A stretch of 64,000 bases of DNA from Paenibacillus ferrarius. Its GTDB lineage: Bacteria > Bacillota > Bacilli > Paenibacillales > NBRC-103111. Position numbers and translations under genes: made by a program. The stretch covers positions 1-64,000 of the forward strand of contig NZ_MBTG01000045.1 of the NCBI RefSeq assembly GCF_002027705.1. Reading direction: 5' to 3'. Numbering within the stretch: the first letter of the stretch is position 1; every line of letters starts with the position of its first letter. Below the pieces are notes generated by a model that was given only the letters and a program-made list of their open reading frames with translations, was not told where the DNA came from and searched no databases. Positions 43,291 to 50,897 of the stretch are shown here, in pieces.

Positions 43291-45084
43291 GTGTTCTCCA
43301 TAATGAAAAAATGGTTCTGGAATGACTGGATACTTGTGGCCATACGAACGCTTTGGCTGGTCATTATCGCAAGCGCTGGTTTTATCGATCCATCATTAGT
43401 CGATGCGTCGCTTTGGGTTGTACTTTTTCTTGCTTTTGTCGTTTATCTCTTTCCATTAATCGTCTGGTGCAGGAATACAGATCGGTATCTTGCAGTCGAA
43501 GTCACGGTAGCGGGCTTATTCCATCTTTTTTTAGCCTATGCAGCCCCGGGATTGCTTTGGTCTTTTATTTTACTCGTGATAACTATCGGCTTGACGAGCA
43601 GTCGAAGAACCTATGTGTGGACAGGTATCCTTTGCGGAATCGTATTCCCGATATTGAACGGTTGGATAGCTGATCGTCTCCCGTATGAGTTTATTGTTAG
43701 CTGCAGCCTTGGTTTTGCCATCGGCTTCGCGTTTAATATATTAATTCAGTCCCATAAGCAAGCTGGAATTATTCAAGAGCAAAATCTGTTGCTGGAGCAG
43801 CATATTAAGCGGATTGAGGAACTTACGCTGATAGAGGAGCGCAGCCGGCTGTCACATGAGCTGCATGACACAATTGGCTATGCGCTTACCTCGCTCATCG
43901 TCGGCGTCGAATCCCTGCGATCGTCCGTATCAGATTCGCAGATTGGGAAGATCGATTCGCTTGTCGGAATCGCCCAACACAGCCTGATTGATATCCGAAA
44001 GCATTTGCACCAGCTCTCTCATTCTCCGTTGAGCCATACCTTAAGTGAATTGCTGCAGCAATTAACCGAAGATTTTAAGAAGTCGACAGGTCTAACGGTC
44101 AACTTCCGTGTGATCGGCAGTGAGACGCTCGTTATGCAAAAAATAAACATTTGCCTATATCGTTGCCTTCAAGAGTCTCTAACCAACGCGGTTCGGCACG
44201 GCAAGGCGAGCGTGATATCCGTTCAGTTGCATTTCCATAGTCAGCAGCTCCGGTTACAGATCGAAGATAACGGCATCGGAATGGAAGAAATCCAATTTGG
44301 ATTTGGGCTGGGTGGGATGAAGGAACGGCTTGAACTATTTCACGGCACGCTGTCTGTGCATTCCGAGTCTGGACAAGGAACTTTCGTCATATGTAATATT
44401 CCGCTGCAGACAGAGCCTGTCCATGACACGATCCGCCTGCTGATCGTTGATGACCAGGCGATCATTACCGACAGTTTGAAGCAAATTTTGGATCAGCATC
44501 CTGATTTTATCGTCGTTGGCCAGGCGGGGGACGGGCACGAAGCATTAGAACACTGTGAGCGATCCCAACCGGATATCGTGCTAATGGATATTCTTATGCA
44601 GGGAATGGACGGGCTTGAAGCTTTACTTGAGATGAAACAACGATGGCCTGATATGAAGGTTGTGCTCATGACAACGTTTGAGGATTCCTTGCAGGCAGCA
44701 ACTGCATTGGAGCGCGGGGTGGAAGGCTACATGCTGAAGTCGGTTCATCCGCGGGAAATGAAGGAAGCTTTGAAACTTATTTATAACGGAGGAACATGGA
44801 TCGACCAATCGGTCGCTACGCGAGTTTTCGAAGAGATGAAGCGTCAACGTGAGCAATTGGAGAAGATCGGCTCAAGTCAGGAAAATCACCCGTACGGGCT
44901 TACGAAACGCGAGATGGAGATTCTGAAGCAACTGTCGAACGGACTGCGTTACAAATCGATCGCCGCCAAGCTATTTTTATCGGAGGGAACGATCCGTAAT
45001 TACTGCTCGATTCTCTACTCGAAGCTCGGCGTCAACAACCGCGAAGAAGCTATAGAAATGGCCCGAACGAAGAATATCGTGTAG
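43291..45084 (+). CDS. Fused NarL-type histidine kinase and LuxR response regulator
   Basis: 597 residues, GTG start (AGGTG upstream). Residues 1-150 hold about five membrane segments. HisKA_3 dimerisation helix carries SHELHDTIGYALTSLIVG (His near 192). The ATPase shows ESLTNAVRHG and a GFGLGGMKERL box. At about residue 381 a full receiver begins (LLIVDDQAIITDSL) with phospho-Asp in DIVLMDILMQG and the switch Lys in GYMLKSVHP. A LuxR HTH closes the protein (LTKREMEILKQLSNGLRYKS, LFLSEGTIRNYCSILYSKLG). Kinase and regulator are normally two genes; here they are one continuous frame with no stop or ATG at the joint. Confidence 0.85.
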   Translation: MFSIMKKWFWNDWILVAIRTLWLVIIASAGFIDPSLVDASLWVVLFLAFVVYLFPLIVWCRNTDRYLAVEVTVAGLFHLFLAYAAPGLLWSFILLVITIGLTSSRRTYVWTGILCGIVFPILNGWIADRLPYEFIVSCSLGFAIGFAFNILIQSHKQAGIIQEQNLLLEQHIKRIEELTLIEERSRLSHELHDTIGYALTSLIVGVESLRSSVSDSQIGKIDSLVGIAQHSLIDIRKHLHQLSHSPLSHTLSELLQQLTEDFKKSTGLTVNFRVIGSETLVMQKINICLYRCLQESLTNAVRHGKASVISVQLHFHSQQLRLQIEDNGIGMEEIQFGFGLGGMKERLELFHGTLSVHSESGQGTFVICNIPLQTEPVHDTIRLLIVDDQAIITDSLKQILDQHPDFIVVGQAGDGHEALEHCERSQPDIVLMDILMQGMDGLEALLEMKQRWPDMKVVLMTTFEDSLQAATALERGVEGYMLKSVHPREMKEALKLIYNGGTWIDQSVATRVFEEMKRQREQLEKIGSSQENHPYGLTKREMEILKQLSNGLRYKSIAAKLFLSEGTIRNYCSILYSKLGVNNREEAIEMARTKNIV

Positions 45085-45345
45085 GCGCTGGAGAATTTCG
45101 GGCTCGTTGTGGTAGCAGATTGAATGAACCTGCAAGAACTTCATAATTATAATGATACGTTCTGTCCGCTTCATCGGTAACCGCAATAAGCAGTTCTTTA
45201 TTGGTACCTGCAGCCAGTTGTTTTTGATAACGCACCACTTTATCGCCCATCGTGGCTACCCATATTGAACATGAAATATAACCCTCTCTAATGAAGAGGG
45301 CTGAGCATTTTGGCATAGATTAGCTTTACTCTTCCCGATATATCC

Positions 45346-45576
45346 TTACCACGCACTCCACATGTGTTGAGACCGTGAAAGGAATATATGTTCTCCTTTA
45401 TATTCATCCCCCTTGTTGAGGAAGCCAATAATTTTATCTACATCTCGGTACATCGCCCACTCCATAAATGCAATCGGATCAACGCAAATGGGATTCGTAA
45501 ATCCGCGAACATAAAACTTCCCTTGATAAATGTCCTTTATAATATCAGTAGCTCGTCCAGCAAGCCATTTCCGCAT
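45346..45576 (-). CDS. Small hypothetical protein
   Basis: 76 residues (MRKWLAGRATDIIKDIYQGK, FYVRGFTNPICVDPIAFMEW ...). The amino-acid pattern looks coding and alternates helices and loops, with no signal or membrane segment. No ribosome site is strong. I do not recognise the family; it could be the 3' part of a larger lost gene. Confidence 0.4.
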   Translation of the reverse strand: MRKWLAGRATDIIKDIYQGKFYVRGFTNPICVDPIAFMEWAMYRDVDKIIGFLNKGDEYKGEHIFLSRSQHMWSAW

Positions 45577-45600
45577 ATATTTTACATTTGTGAATTCTGT

Positions 45601-45625
45601 AGCCGCTCAAACTCTCTGAGCGGTT
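45601..45625 (+). terminator. Hairpin, possibly a plus-strand terminator
   Basis: AGCCGCTCA (45601-45609) pairs with TGAGCGGTT (45617-45625), followed by ATTTGT on the plus strand. No plus-strand gene directly precedes it. Confidence 0.4.
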
Positions 45626-45654
45626 ATTTGTGTTGTTAGTGGTACAGCGGCGGA

Positions 45655-45696
45655 TAAAAAGAAAACCACCTAGCGAGGGCTAATAGCAAGGCGGTT
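45655..45696 (-). terminator. Terminator of the 45725 gene
   Basis: On the minus strand AACCGCCTTGC (45686-45696) pairs with GCTAGGTGGTT (45664-45674), followed by TTCTTTTT. It lies 28 bases past the stop of the gene ending at 45725. Confidence 0.65.
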
Positions 45697-45724
45697 GAGA
45701 TTAATCCCGATTTATATACTAATT

Positions 45725-45988
45725 TTATTTATCATAAATTTCTTTATCCATGTAATCTAGTGCTTCATCTAGATACTTAAATGCTCTATCATGACCACTA
45801 AAATCTAAACCATCTACTTCTCTCCTTAGCGAAATTCCCACCCCGTCTTTAGGAGTAACTTGTATTATAAAGAAATTCGTGTCGCCATCATTCATATCTA
45901 TCCAAATAGCCACACCAGATTGACCTAGATATATATTCCAATGTGGATATCTGTTAGTTAGTAGTTCTCTAATTTCGTCAATTGTCAT
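45725..45988 (-). CDS. Small hypothetical protein
   Basis: 87 residues from ATG 45988, with AGGAGG eleven bases upstream; an upstream TTG start in the same frame has no ribosome site. Sequence MTIDEIRELLTNRYPHWNIY, then a beta-rich centre (GVAIWIDMNDGDTNFFIIQV) and a C-terminal helix. This mixed alpha/beta small acidic protein resembles the general look of contact-toxin immunity proteins, but no toxin gene is adjacent and the match is only by eye. Its own terminator follows. Confidence 0.5.
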   Translation of the reverse strand: MTIDEIRELLTNRYPHWNIYLGQSGVAIWIDMNDGDTNFFIIQVTPKDGVGISLRREVDGLDFSGHDRAFKYLDEALDYMDKEIYDK

Positions 45989-46087
45989 CAAATCAATTGC
46001 CTCCTGCTTTGGTGAAAATAAGGTCCCCAATAGACTTATCTTTGTTTCTTAAGTAGGAATTAATTGTTCCATTAGGAGATATTTTAA

Positions 46088-46531
46088 TTATATTCCCAAA
46101 AGTTGTTGCCTCAATCCCACCATCATAAAGGTGACCCCACAATACAAGCAAAGCGGACTATACAACCACGTATCATTTTTAGCGAATACACTATGATTTA
46201 TTTTCTTGAAAAACCCTACGAATCTGAAGTCTCCTATCGCCCGAAGCAAGAAAACAGAACCGCAAACGACACACCCAATTCTTGTCATCATACTCGCTTG
46301 TAAGTACTGTGTATAACCGCTCTGAACGAGAAGAATAAGGCACGCAATTAGCAAAAGTACAGCCACAAATAAGGTAGCCATCTTACCGGGAACAAATGCA
46401 GGCCTATTCTCCCCCGCTTGGGATGGTATAGCTGCATGTTTACCCCAGCGCCCCCCGAACGCCCAATAAACATGTACGATGCTGATCAGCGTCAAAAGAC
46501 TTACAGTAGATAATGTCATCACCAATTTCAT
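46088..46531 (-). CDS. DUF3995 membrane protein
   Basis: 147 residues with four membrane segments. The HVYWAFGGRWG signature after the first segment marks the DUF3995 family, a small integral membrane protein of unknown role. AGGAGG lies nine bases before the ATG. The palindrome 46558-46575 sits just upstream and matches one upstream of the TetR gene, so the TetR protein very likely represses this gene. Confidence 0.85.
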   Translation of the reverse strand: MKLVMTLSTVSLLTLISIVHVYWAFGGRWGKHAAIPSQAGENRPAFVPGKMATLFVAVLLLIACLILLVQSGYTQYLQASMMTRIGCVVCGSVFLLRAIGDFRFVGFFKKINHSVFAKNDTWLYSPLCLYCGVTFMMVGLRQQLLGI

Positions 46532-46557
46532 TTGAGAAACCTCCTAGCACGCCAATA

Positions 46558-46575
46558 ACATACGCGTACGTATGT
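46558..46575. promoter_or_regulatory. TetR operator upstream of the DUF3995 gene
   Basis: ACATACG-CGTA-CGTATGT, a perfect 7-4-7 inverted repeat, 27 bases upstream of the start codon. A second copy lies at 47155-47172. Confidence 0.7.
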
Positions 46576-46630
46576 TGAATTATTTTTAATGTCCCTAGAG
46601 GCCATTCAACCACATTAGGGACATGCCTAA

Positions 46631-47143
46631 TCAGATATGCAATAAAATCTTCAACATCTTCTCTATATCAAAATTTGGATTAGCCTCGAATCGGGTCATC
46701 CACCCTACATAGGTTAAATACGTAAGTCTTGCTCTGTCTATTGCTTCAGCAAGTTCCAGTCCATTGTGTTGATGCAGCTTAGCAATAAAACTAATTCTTT
46801 GTTCCTCTATCTCCAATAGACGTGACGCAACAATAGGATCGTGCTTGGCCCATGCATAAATGCCGATTTCAATTTTCTTATCACGATTAAAGCTAATGTG
46901 AAGAAGCTGCTCAAGTGAGAAATTTTCTTGTTCAATGGTCTGAATAATCCGTTTAGTCGCATACATTTCCCAATAATCCAACATCGAATCGAGAAGTTCT
47001 TTGCGGTCCCGAAAGTAGTGGTAGAAGCTCCCTTTGCTTATTGTCAGCGTACGAGCAAGTAATTCGATACGAACTTCATGGATGCCAGCTTCGGCTAGTT
47101 GATTTAACCCCGCTTTTACCCAGTCTTCCCTAGTTAATTGCAT
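46631..47143 (-). CDS. TetR/AcrR-family repressor
   Basis: 170 residues. The N-terminal HTH (LTREDWVKAGLNQLAEAGIH, LARTLTISKGSFYHYFRDRK) is classic TetR. The C-terminal helical domain is the ligand-binding part. It is transcribed in the same direction as the DUF3995 gene, 99 bases upstream of it. Near-identical palindromes precede both genes, arguing for autoregulation plus control of the membrane protein. The inducer is unknown. Confidence 0.92.
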   Translation of the reverse strand: MQLTREDWVKAGLNQLAEAGIHEVRIELLARTLTISKGSFYHYFRDRKELLDSMLDYWEMYATKRIIQTIEQENFSLEQLLHISFNRDKKIEIGIYAWAKHDPIVASRLLEIEEQRISFIAKLHQHNGLELAEAIDRARLTYLTYVGWMTRFEANPNFDIEKMLKILLHI

Positions 47144-47154
47144 GCTTCACCCCA

Positions 47155-47172
47155 AGATACGGTATCGTATGT
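47155..47172. promoter_or_regulatory. TetR operator upstream of its own gene
   Basis: AGATACG-GTAT-CGTATGT, one half-site base different from the perfect palindrome at 46558. It lies twelve bases upstream of the TetR start. Confidence 0.65.
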
Positions 47173-47244
47173 TTTCTTCAGAGTACTCCCCTTTTTTTAT
47201 TTTGTCAATTACGAATGAAGACACCGTACTCCTCATTGCATCAC

Positions 47245-47293
47245 AAAAAAGGGCTATCCTTCAGCCGCTTCTTCATCGGCCCAAAAGATAACC
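47245..47293 (-). terminator. Terminator of nucB
   Basis: Outer arms GGGCTATC (47251-47258) and GATAACCC (47287-47294) plus an inner GCCG/CGGC stem form the hairpin; the minus strand continues with TTTTTT. Confidence 0.6.
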
Positions 47294-47300
47294 CCTGATG

Positions 47301-47717
47301 TTACTTCACAATAATGAGCACCTTTGTGCCATCTTCATACTTTTCCAGCTGATTAGCAATCCATGATCCTGCGCCACGATTATCTGAAGGCGTTACATAC
47401 TGGATATCTGCGCCTTTGCCGCCTTCCGCACACATGGCCATTGGGAATTCGTCTCTGTCGTAGCCTTTCTTGGTCGGGACACCCTTGAGAGATTCCTTTC
47501 TGTTTGCTTCAGCACCTTTGCGATTAATTGTGCAAATTCGGGATTCACCATGTTCTTCCGCTGCCTTGATGTGTGCCGCAGTCTCAGGAAATCGCTCTGA
47601 TGGGACAACGAGTGTAACCTGGGTTGACGTGTTCTGGGAAAGTGTTGTTTGGTAGACGTAAAAACCTGCAATTACGAGCACTGCAACGATGAATAGATAG
47701 ATAGTTTTCTTTTTCAT
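47301..47717 (-). CDS. nucB: NucB-type sporulation deoxyribonuclease
   Basis: 138 residues: a signal or anchor segment (TIYLFIVAVLVIAGFYVY) and the NucA/NucB DNase domain. Diagnostic stretches are GYDRDEFPMAMCAEGGKGAD, IQYVTPSDNRGAGSWIANQL and DGTKVLI, carrying the catalytic Asp and Glu and the Asn-Arg pair. In Bacillus the extracellular NucB is made in the mother cell and degrades DNA at lysis and in biofilms. Not in an operon with its neighbours. Confidence 0.92.
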   Translation of the reverse strand: MKKKTIYLFIVAVLVIAGFYVYQTTLSQNTSTQVTLVVPSERFPETAAHIKAAEEHGESRICTINRKGAEANRKESLKGVPTKKGYDRDEFPMAMCAEGGKGADIQYVTPSDNRGAGSWIANQLEKYEDGTKVLIIVK

Positions 47718-47853
47718 TTTATGTACCTTGAATAATCGTATAATTCCACTGCATTCAAAGCCTCTTCATGCCTCCTTTATTAAAATCGTGCTTTTATTTT
47801 AATCGTTCTTTCATAGATTTGCACGTTTCCGGCCCAGTTTACAAGAAAACCAT

Positions 47854-48070
47854 CGGAACTCTAGCAGCTCTTTAATTTTGGGCAGTCGAAACGGAACTAG
47901 AGTACGCTATTTGGTTAAAAAGGCCAAAAATGCTTGTCAAACGGAACTACAGGACGCTATTTCTCTCATTTTCGCTCAAAAGGGGACTTCAGGGAACAAA
48001 TAGCGTACCACAGTTCCGCTACAGGGAGATTTTAGCCCTTTCCGCGGGAAATAGCGGATCATAGTTCCGT
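47854..48070. repeat. Cluster of four to five CGGAACT...GCTATTT intergenic repeats
   Basis: A ~21-bp unit, CGGAACT-N7-GCTATTT, occurs at 47892-47912 and 47942-47962 in one orientation and inverted at 47998-48018 and 48049-48069. A diverged copy (CGGAACTCTAGCAG) begins at 47854. The inner pair and outer pair face each other, so the stretch can fold into nested hairpins about 90 to 180 bases long. It fills the gap between nucB and the MBL hydrolase gene. It looks like a miniature repeat family spread in the genome. Confidence 0.75.
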
Positions 48071-48091
48071 TTCATTTTACTGCCGCCTCCC

Positions 48092-48832
48092 TTACTCCCC
48101 GTCATATCCCCTCAAGGGCTCCGCAATCCGCAGCTTATACTCCGCATGGAATTGATCCCGCGCAGCAGCATGGACATAATCATCCACATAATGCATCAGC
48201 AGCATTTTCGCTTGAATCGCAACCGGCAGCGTTAACAGCTCTTCTAGCGAAGTATGTGAAGGCAGTTGGTCATTCTGCAGATGACACTCGTAATAAATGG
48301 TTTGCACCTCATCCGCTATGCTGAGAATGTAGCTTTCGTCAAATCTCGTATCGCCGCTAAAATAAAAATAAGGCTTGCACAGCAGACCATAGCTGAGCAT
48401 ATCCGGCACATGCAGGGTTTGAACAAGCTCGAAGCGTATGCCGGCAATTTCGAATTCATGATCGACACAGATGATGTCAAAATAGTCCTCAAACTCGCGC
48501 TTGCCGCGTGTTGTCAGCTCCAGACCATGGCGCAAACATTGCCACAGATCCGCTTTTAACCCTGTAGGGATATAAAGCTTCGGCTTCGTTTGGCCTGGAT
48601 ACACTTTGTGAAACAGCGCAAGCTTCTGCAAGCCATTGATATGGTCCTCATGCAAGTGGGTGATAAAAAGGTTCTCGATCTGATTAAGCTGCATGCCCAG
48701 TCGATGTAAGCCAAGATGATTGGACTCTGGGAAATCAATACATAAATTGGTCCCGGCAAAAGTCAGAAGCGCACTGTTGTGCCCTTGCTCCAAGCTAAAT
48801 CCATCACCACAACCCAGAAATGTTACCTTCAC
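48092..48832 (-). CDS. Metallo-beta-lactamase hydrolase, RNase Z-like
   Basis: 246 residues, GTG start with GGAGG seven bases upstream. It begins MKVTFLGCGDG, the usual opening of the RNase Z/ElaC-like group, and has HLHEDHINGL as the zinc motif near residue 60, then FSGDT and a late MHYVDDY in place of the terminal His motif. It lacks the exosite insertion needed for tRNA 3' processing, so it may be a phosphodiesterase-like relative rather than RNase Z. Stands alone. Confidence 0.82.
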   Translation of the reverse strand: MKVTFLGCGDGFSLEQGHNSALLTFAGTNLCIDFPESNHLGLHRLGMQLNQIENLFITHLHEDHINGLQKLALFHKVYPGQTKPKLYIPTGLKADLWQCLRHGLELTTRGKREFEDYFDIICVDHEFEIAGIRFELVQTLHVPDMLSYGLLCKPYFYFSGDTRFDESYILSIADEVQTIYYECHLQNDQLPSHTSLEELLTLPVAIQAKMLLMHYVDDYVHAAARDQFHAEYKLRIAEPLRGYDGE

Positions 48833-48924
48833 AAAAACGCCTCCAATTTTCTTATGTGAATCCTAGCACATTTATACTATGATTTGTTGAAGAGAGTAAA
48901 TTGCTGCCATTATAGGAGGACACC

Positions 48925-50667
48925 ATGAACAAATCACAGAAGGCGAAGCCCAAGATTCACCTGCGATCATCCCTTTTTATCCTCATGATATCGTTAATTA
49001 TTGTACTACTAACCGATAGCGTATTCTACTATTACACGAAACGAATGTTGACTTCAGAGCTCGAAACCAAGCTGCAGCTGATTGCGGATAATGTCGCTAT
49101 CTCTATCAAGCACTCCAGGTCCGGCGAAAAATATGTGGAGAATCTGATTGGCCAAAATCTGCGCACAGCTGCGATTGCGGCACAATATCGTCTCGATCCC
49201 GATATCGAGAAAGTAACGAATGACGAGCTTGCCGAGATCAGCAAGGATTTGATGATTGATCATATCACACTGATGAAACGCAGCGGTGATGATATCATCG
49301 GCTATAAATCCACAGAGCCCAAGGAAATTAATATGAGCACCAAAACGTGGAGCCGAGATTGGTTCAAAGCGTTTAATCAATTGCTCGATACGACAGAGAC
49401 GAATGTCAAAAGCGGCCAAGCCTTGCCCCACTATTGGTCAGGGCCTATAAACACGTCCATGTCGGATCCCCAGTACGTTGACAAATGGGGTTACTACTAT
49501 GACGGGCGCACGAATTACATACTGGACCCTTATGTCCATGATACTTTTTTCCAAAGCTATCAGCGAGAAACCGGCGTCAATGCCGTTATTAATGAAATGA
49601 TTCATGGGTATACCGACCATGGCGCCAAAGAAATTGCCGTGTTTAACCCTCCTATTTTCTTAAAGCAGCAGGAGCAGTTCAAGAAAGAAGGCTACACTTG
49701 GTTCTCAGATCGGGAGATTTTGTTCGGGACCTACACGATGAAAGACAGCCGGGATCAAGAGATGGTGCAAGAAGTCATGAAATCCAAGCACATGCAACAA
49801 ATGTTTACGGAGCTCAACGGTAAAACGTATCTGAAAATGTTCATTCCACTCCAATTTGATTCTCCAGTTGTTATAGGTCTGACAGCGGACTACGAGCAAG
49901 TCCAAAGTTCTATTTATCAGCAGCAAATCAGACTGCTTTTACTAATTGGAACAACGGCTTTCTTTGCTTTCCTGTTCGTCATACTGAGCATTCGGTTCAT
50001 GAACAAGCGGCGTGAAGCGACGGCCGAAAGCGTTCAAGAAGTCTACGTCGACCACATTGACGCACTGTTTCGTTCGATGAAAGAACAGCGGCACGATTTT
50101 AACAATCATGTCGCCACGATTCATTCACTCGTTCATTTGAAAGAGTATGGAGAATTAGATCGGTATACCTCCGAAATCATTGGAGAAACAACGGCCTTAA
50201 ATGATATTATCCAAATCAATGTGCCCGCCTTGTCCGCTATCGTACAATCCAAAGTGATTCAAGCCGTCGAACGTAAAATCACCTTCATCCATGAGGTGGC
50301 CAATCTAAAAAAAGTTCATCTTGGTGCTGTGAAAGCGACAGATATGGTTCGAATGATCAGTAATCTCATTGACAACGCCTTCGATGCCGTTGCTGCTTCC
50401 CATAAAGATACAGAGCGGATTGTGCGTCTCATTGGCTATTCGCAAGGCAGTTCCCTGACGTTTCAGGTTATTAACAATGGAGATCCGATTCCGGGTGATT
50501 GCTTGGAACGTCTATTTGAGCCAGGCTTCTCTACGAAAAAAGATTCCGGGCAGCACACAGGCTTAGGCTTAAGCATCATTCAGACACTCGTTAATAAATA
50601 TGGCGGCAGCATTCACGTTAACAGCCTGCCCACTGAGACCTGTTTCACCATTTCCATTCCTTTATAA
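48925..50667 (+). CDS. Sensor histidine kinase with extracellular sensor, Spo0B/CitA-like
   Basis: 580 residues. Membrane segments at about 15-35 and 330-352 enclose a ~295-residue sensor domain. The dimerisation helix has EQRHDFNNHVATIHSLVHLK (RHDFxNH box, His near 392), typical of the DcuS/CitA and Spo0B-like group. The ATPase shows MISNLIDNAFDAV, FEPGFSTKKD and TGLGLSIIQTLVNKYGG. No response regulator follows, so its partner is encoded elsewhere; an AGGAGG start is strong. It may feed a sporulation or nutrient phosphorelay. Confidence 0.88.
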   Translation: MNKSQKAKPKIHLRSSLFILMISLIIVLLTDSVFYYYTKRMLTSELETKLQLIADNVAISIKHSRSGEKYVENLIGQNLRTAAIAAQYRLDPDIEKVTNDELAEISKDLMIDHITLMKRSGDDIIGYKSTEPKEINMSTKTWSRDWFKAFNQLLDTTETNVKSGQALPHYWSGPINTSMSDPQYVDKWGYYYDGRTNYILDPYVHDTFFQSYQRETGVNAVINEMIHGYTDHGAKEIAVFNPPIFLKQQEQFKKEGYTWFSDREILFGTYTMKDSRDQEMVQEVMKSKHMQQMFTELNGKTYLKMFIPLQFDSPVVIGLTADYEQVQSSIYQQQIRLLLLIGTTAFFAFLFVILSIRFMNKRREATAESVQEVYVDHIDALFRSMKEQRHDFNNHVATIHSLVHLKEYGELDRYTSEIIGETTALNDIIQINVPALSAIVQSKVIQAVERKITFIHEVANLKKVHLGAVKATDMVRMISNLIDNAFDAVAASHKDTERIVRLIGYSQGSSLTFQVINNGDPIPGDCLERLFEPGFSTKKDSGQHTGLGLSIIQTLVNKYGGSIHVNSLPTETCFTISIPL

Positions 50668-50691
50668 CGCGAATTAACGAACATTAATGAA

Positions 50692-50720
50692 TTGACAACA
50701 TATAATGTTCGTATTATGAT
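50692..50720 (+). promoter_or_regulatory. Sigma-A promoter of the riboswitch-FAD dehydrogenase unit
   Basis: TTGACA (50692-50697), 17-base spacer, TATGAT (50715-50720). Transcription would begin near 50727, about 34 bases before the aptamer. Confidence 0.8.
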
Positions 50721-50760
50721 AATCAAGGCGCTAAGAAACAGCCACCTATATGAATATCGT

Positions 50761-50863
50761 TCGTATATCCTTGAGAATTGGCTTAAGGGTCTCTAGAGGG
50801 AGCCATAACTTCCTAGCTACGACGGGTACTTGCTTTCGCATACCTGTGTGGCTGGGTTTTTTT
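50761..50863 (+). promoter_or_regulatory. Purine-type riboswitch with overlapping terminator
   Basis: Aptamer 50761-50822: P1 TCGT with ACGA; P2 CCTTGAG/CTTAAGG (50769-50775, 50782-50788) with loop AATTGG; J2/3 GTCTCTAG; P3 AGGGAG/CTTCCT (50797-50802, 50809-50814) with loop CCATAA. The two loops can kiss through GG and CC, as in purine riboswitches, and J2/3 keeps the CTA core. J3/1 reads AGCTA, with C (50817) where guanine-class aptamers carry their ligand-pairing C. The terminator arm AGCTACGACGGGTA (50815-50828) reuses J3/1 and P1, pairing with 50841-50853 before TTTTTTT. Aptamer and terminator exclude each other, so ligand should turn the gene on. Confidence 0.7.
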
Positions 50864-50897
50864 GTGTCCAAATTTATGTGTTCCAGAGGAGATCGCC

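Noticed and set aside
45050..45316. 88-codon minus-strand ORF with VRYQKQLAAGTNKELLIAVT
   Set aside because: Parts look coding, but it overlaps the end of the kinase-regulator gene, has no ribosome site and the ends look random; perhaps a fragment.
48092..48832. True RNase Z
   Set aside because: The flexible exosite arm and the usual terminal motifs are missing, so tRNA processing is not supported.
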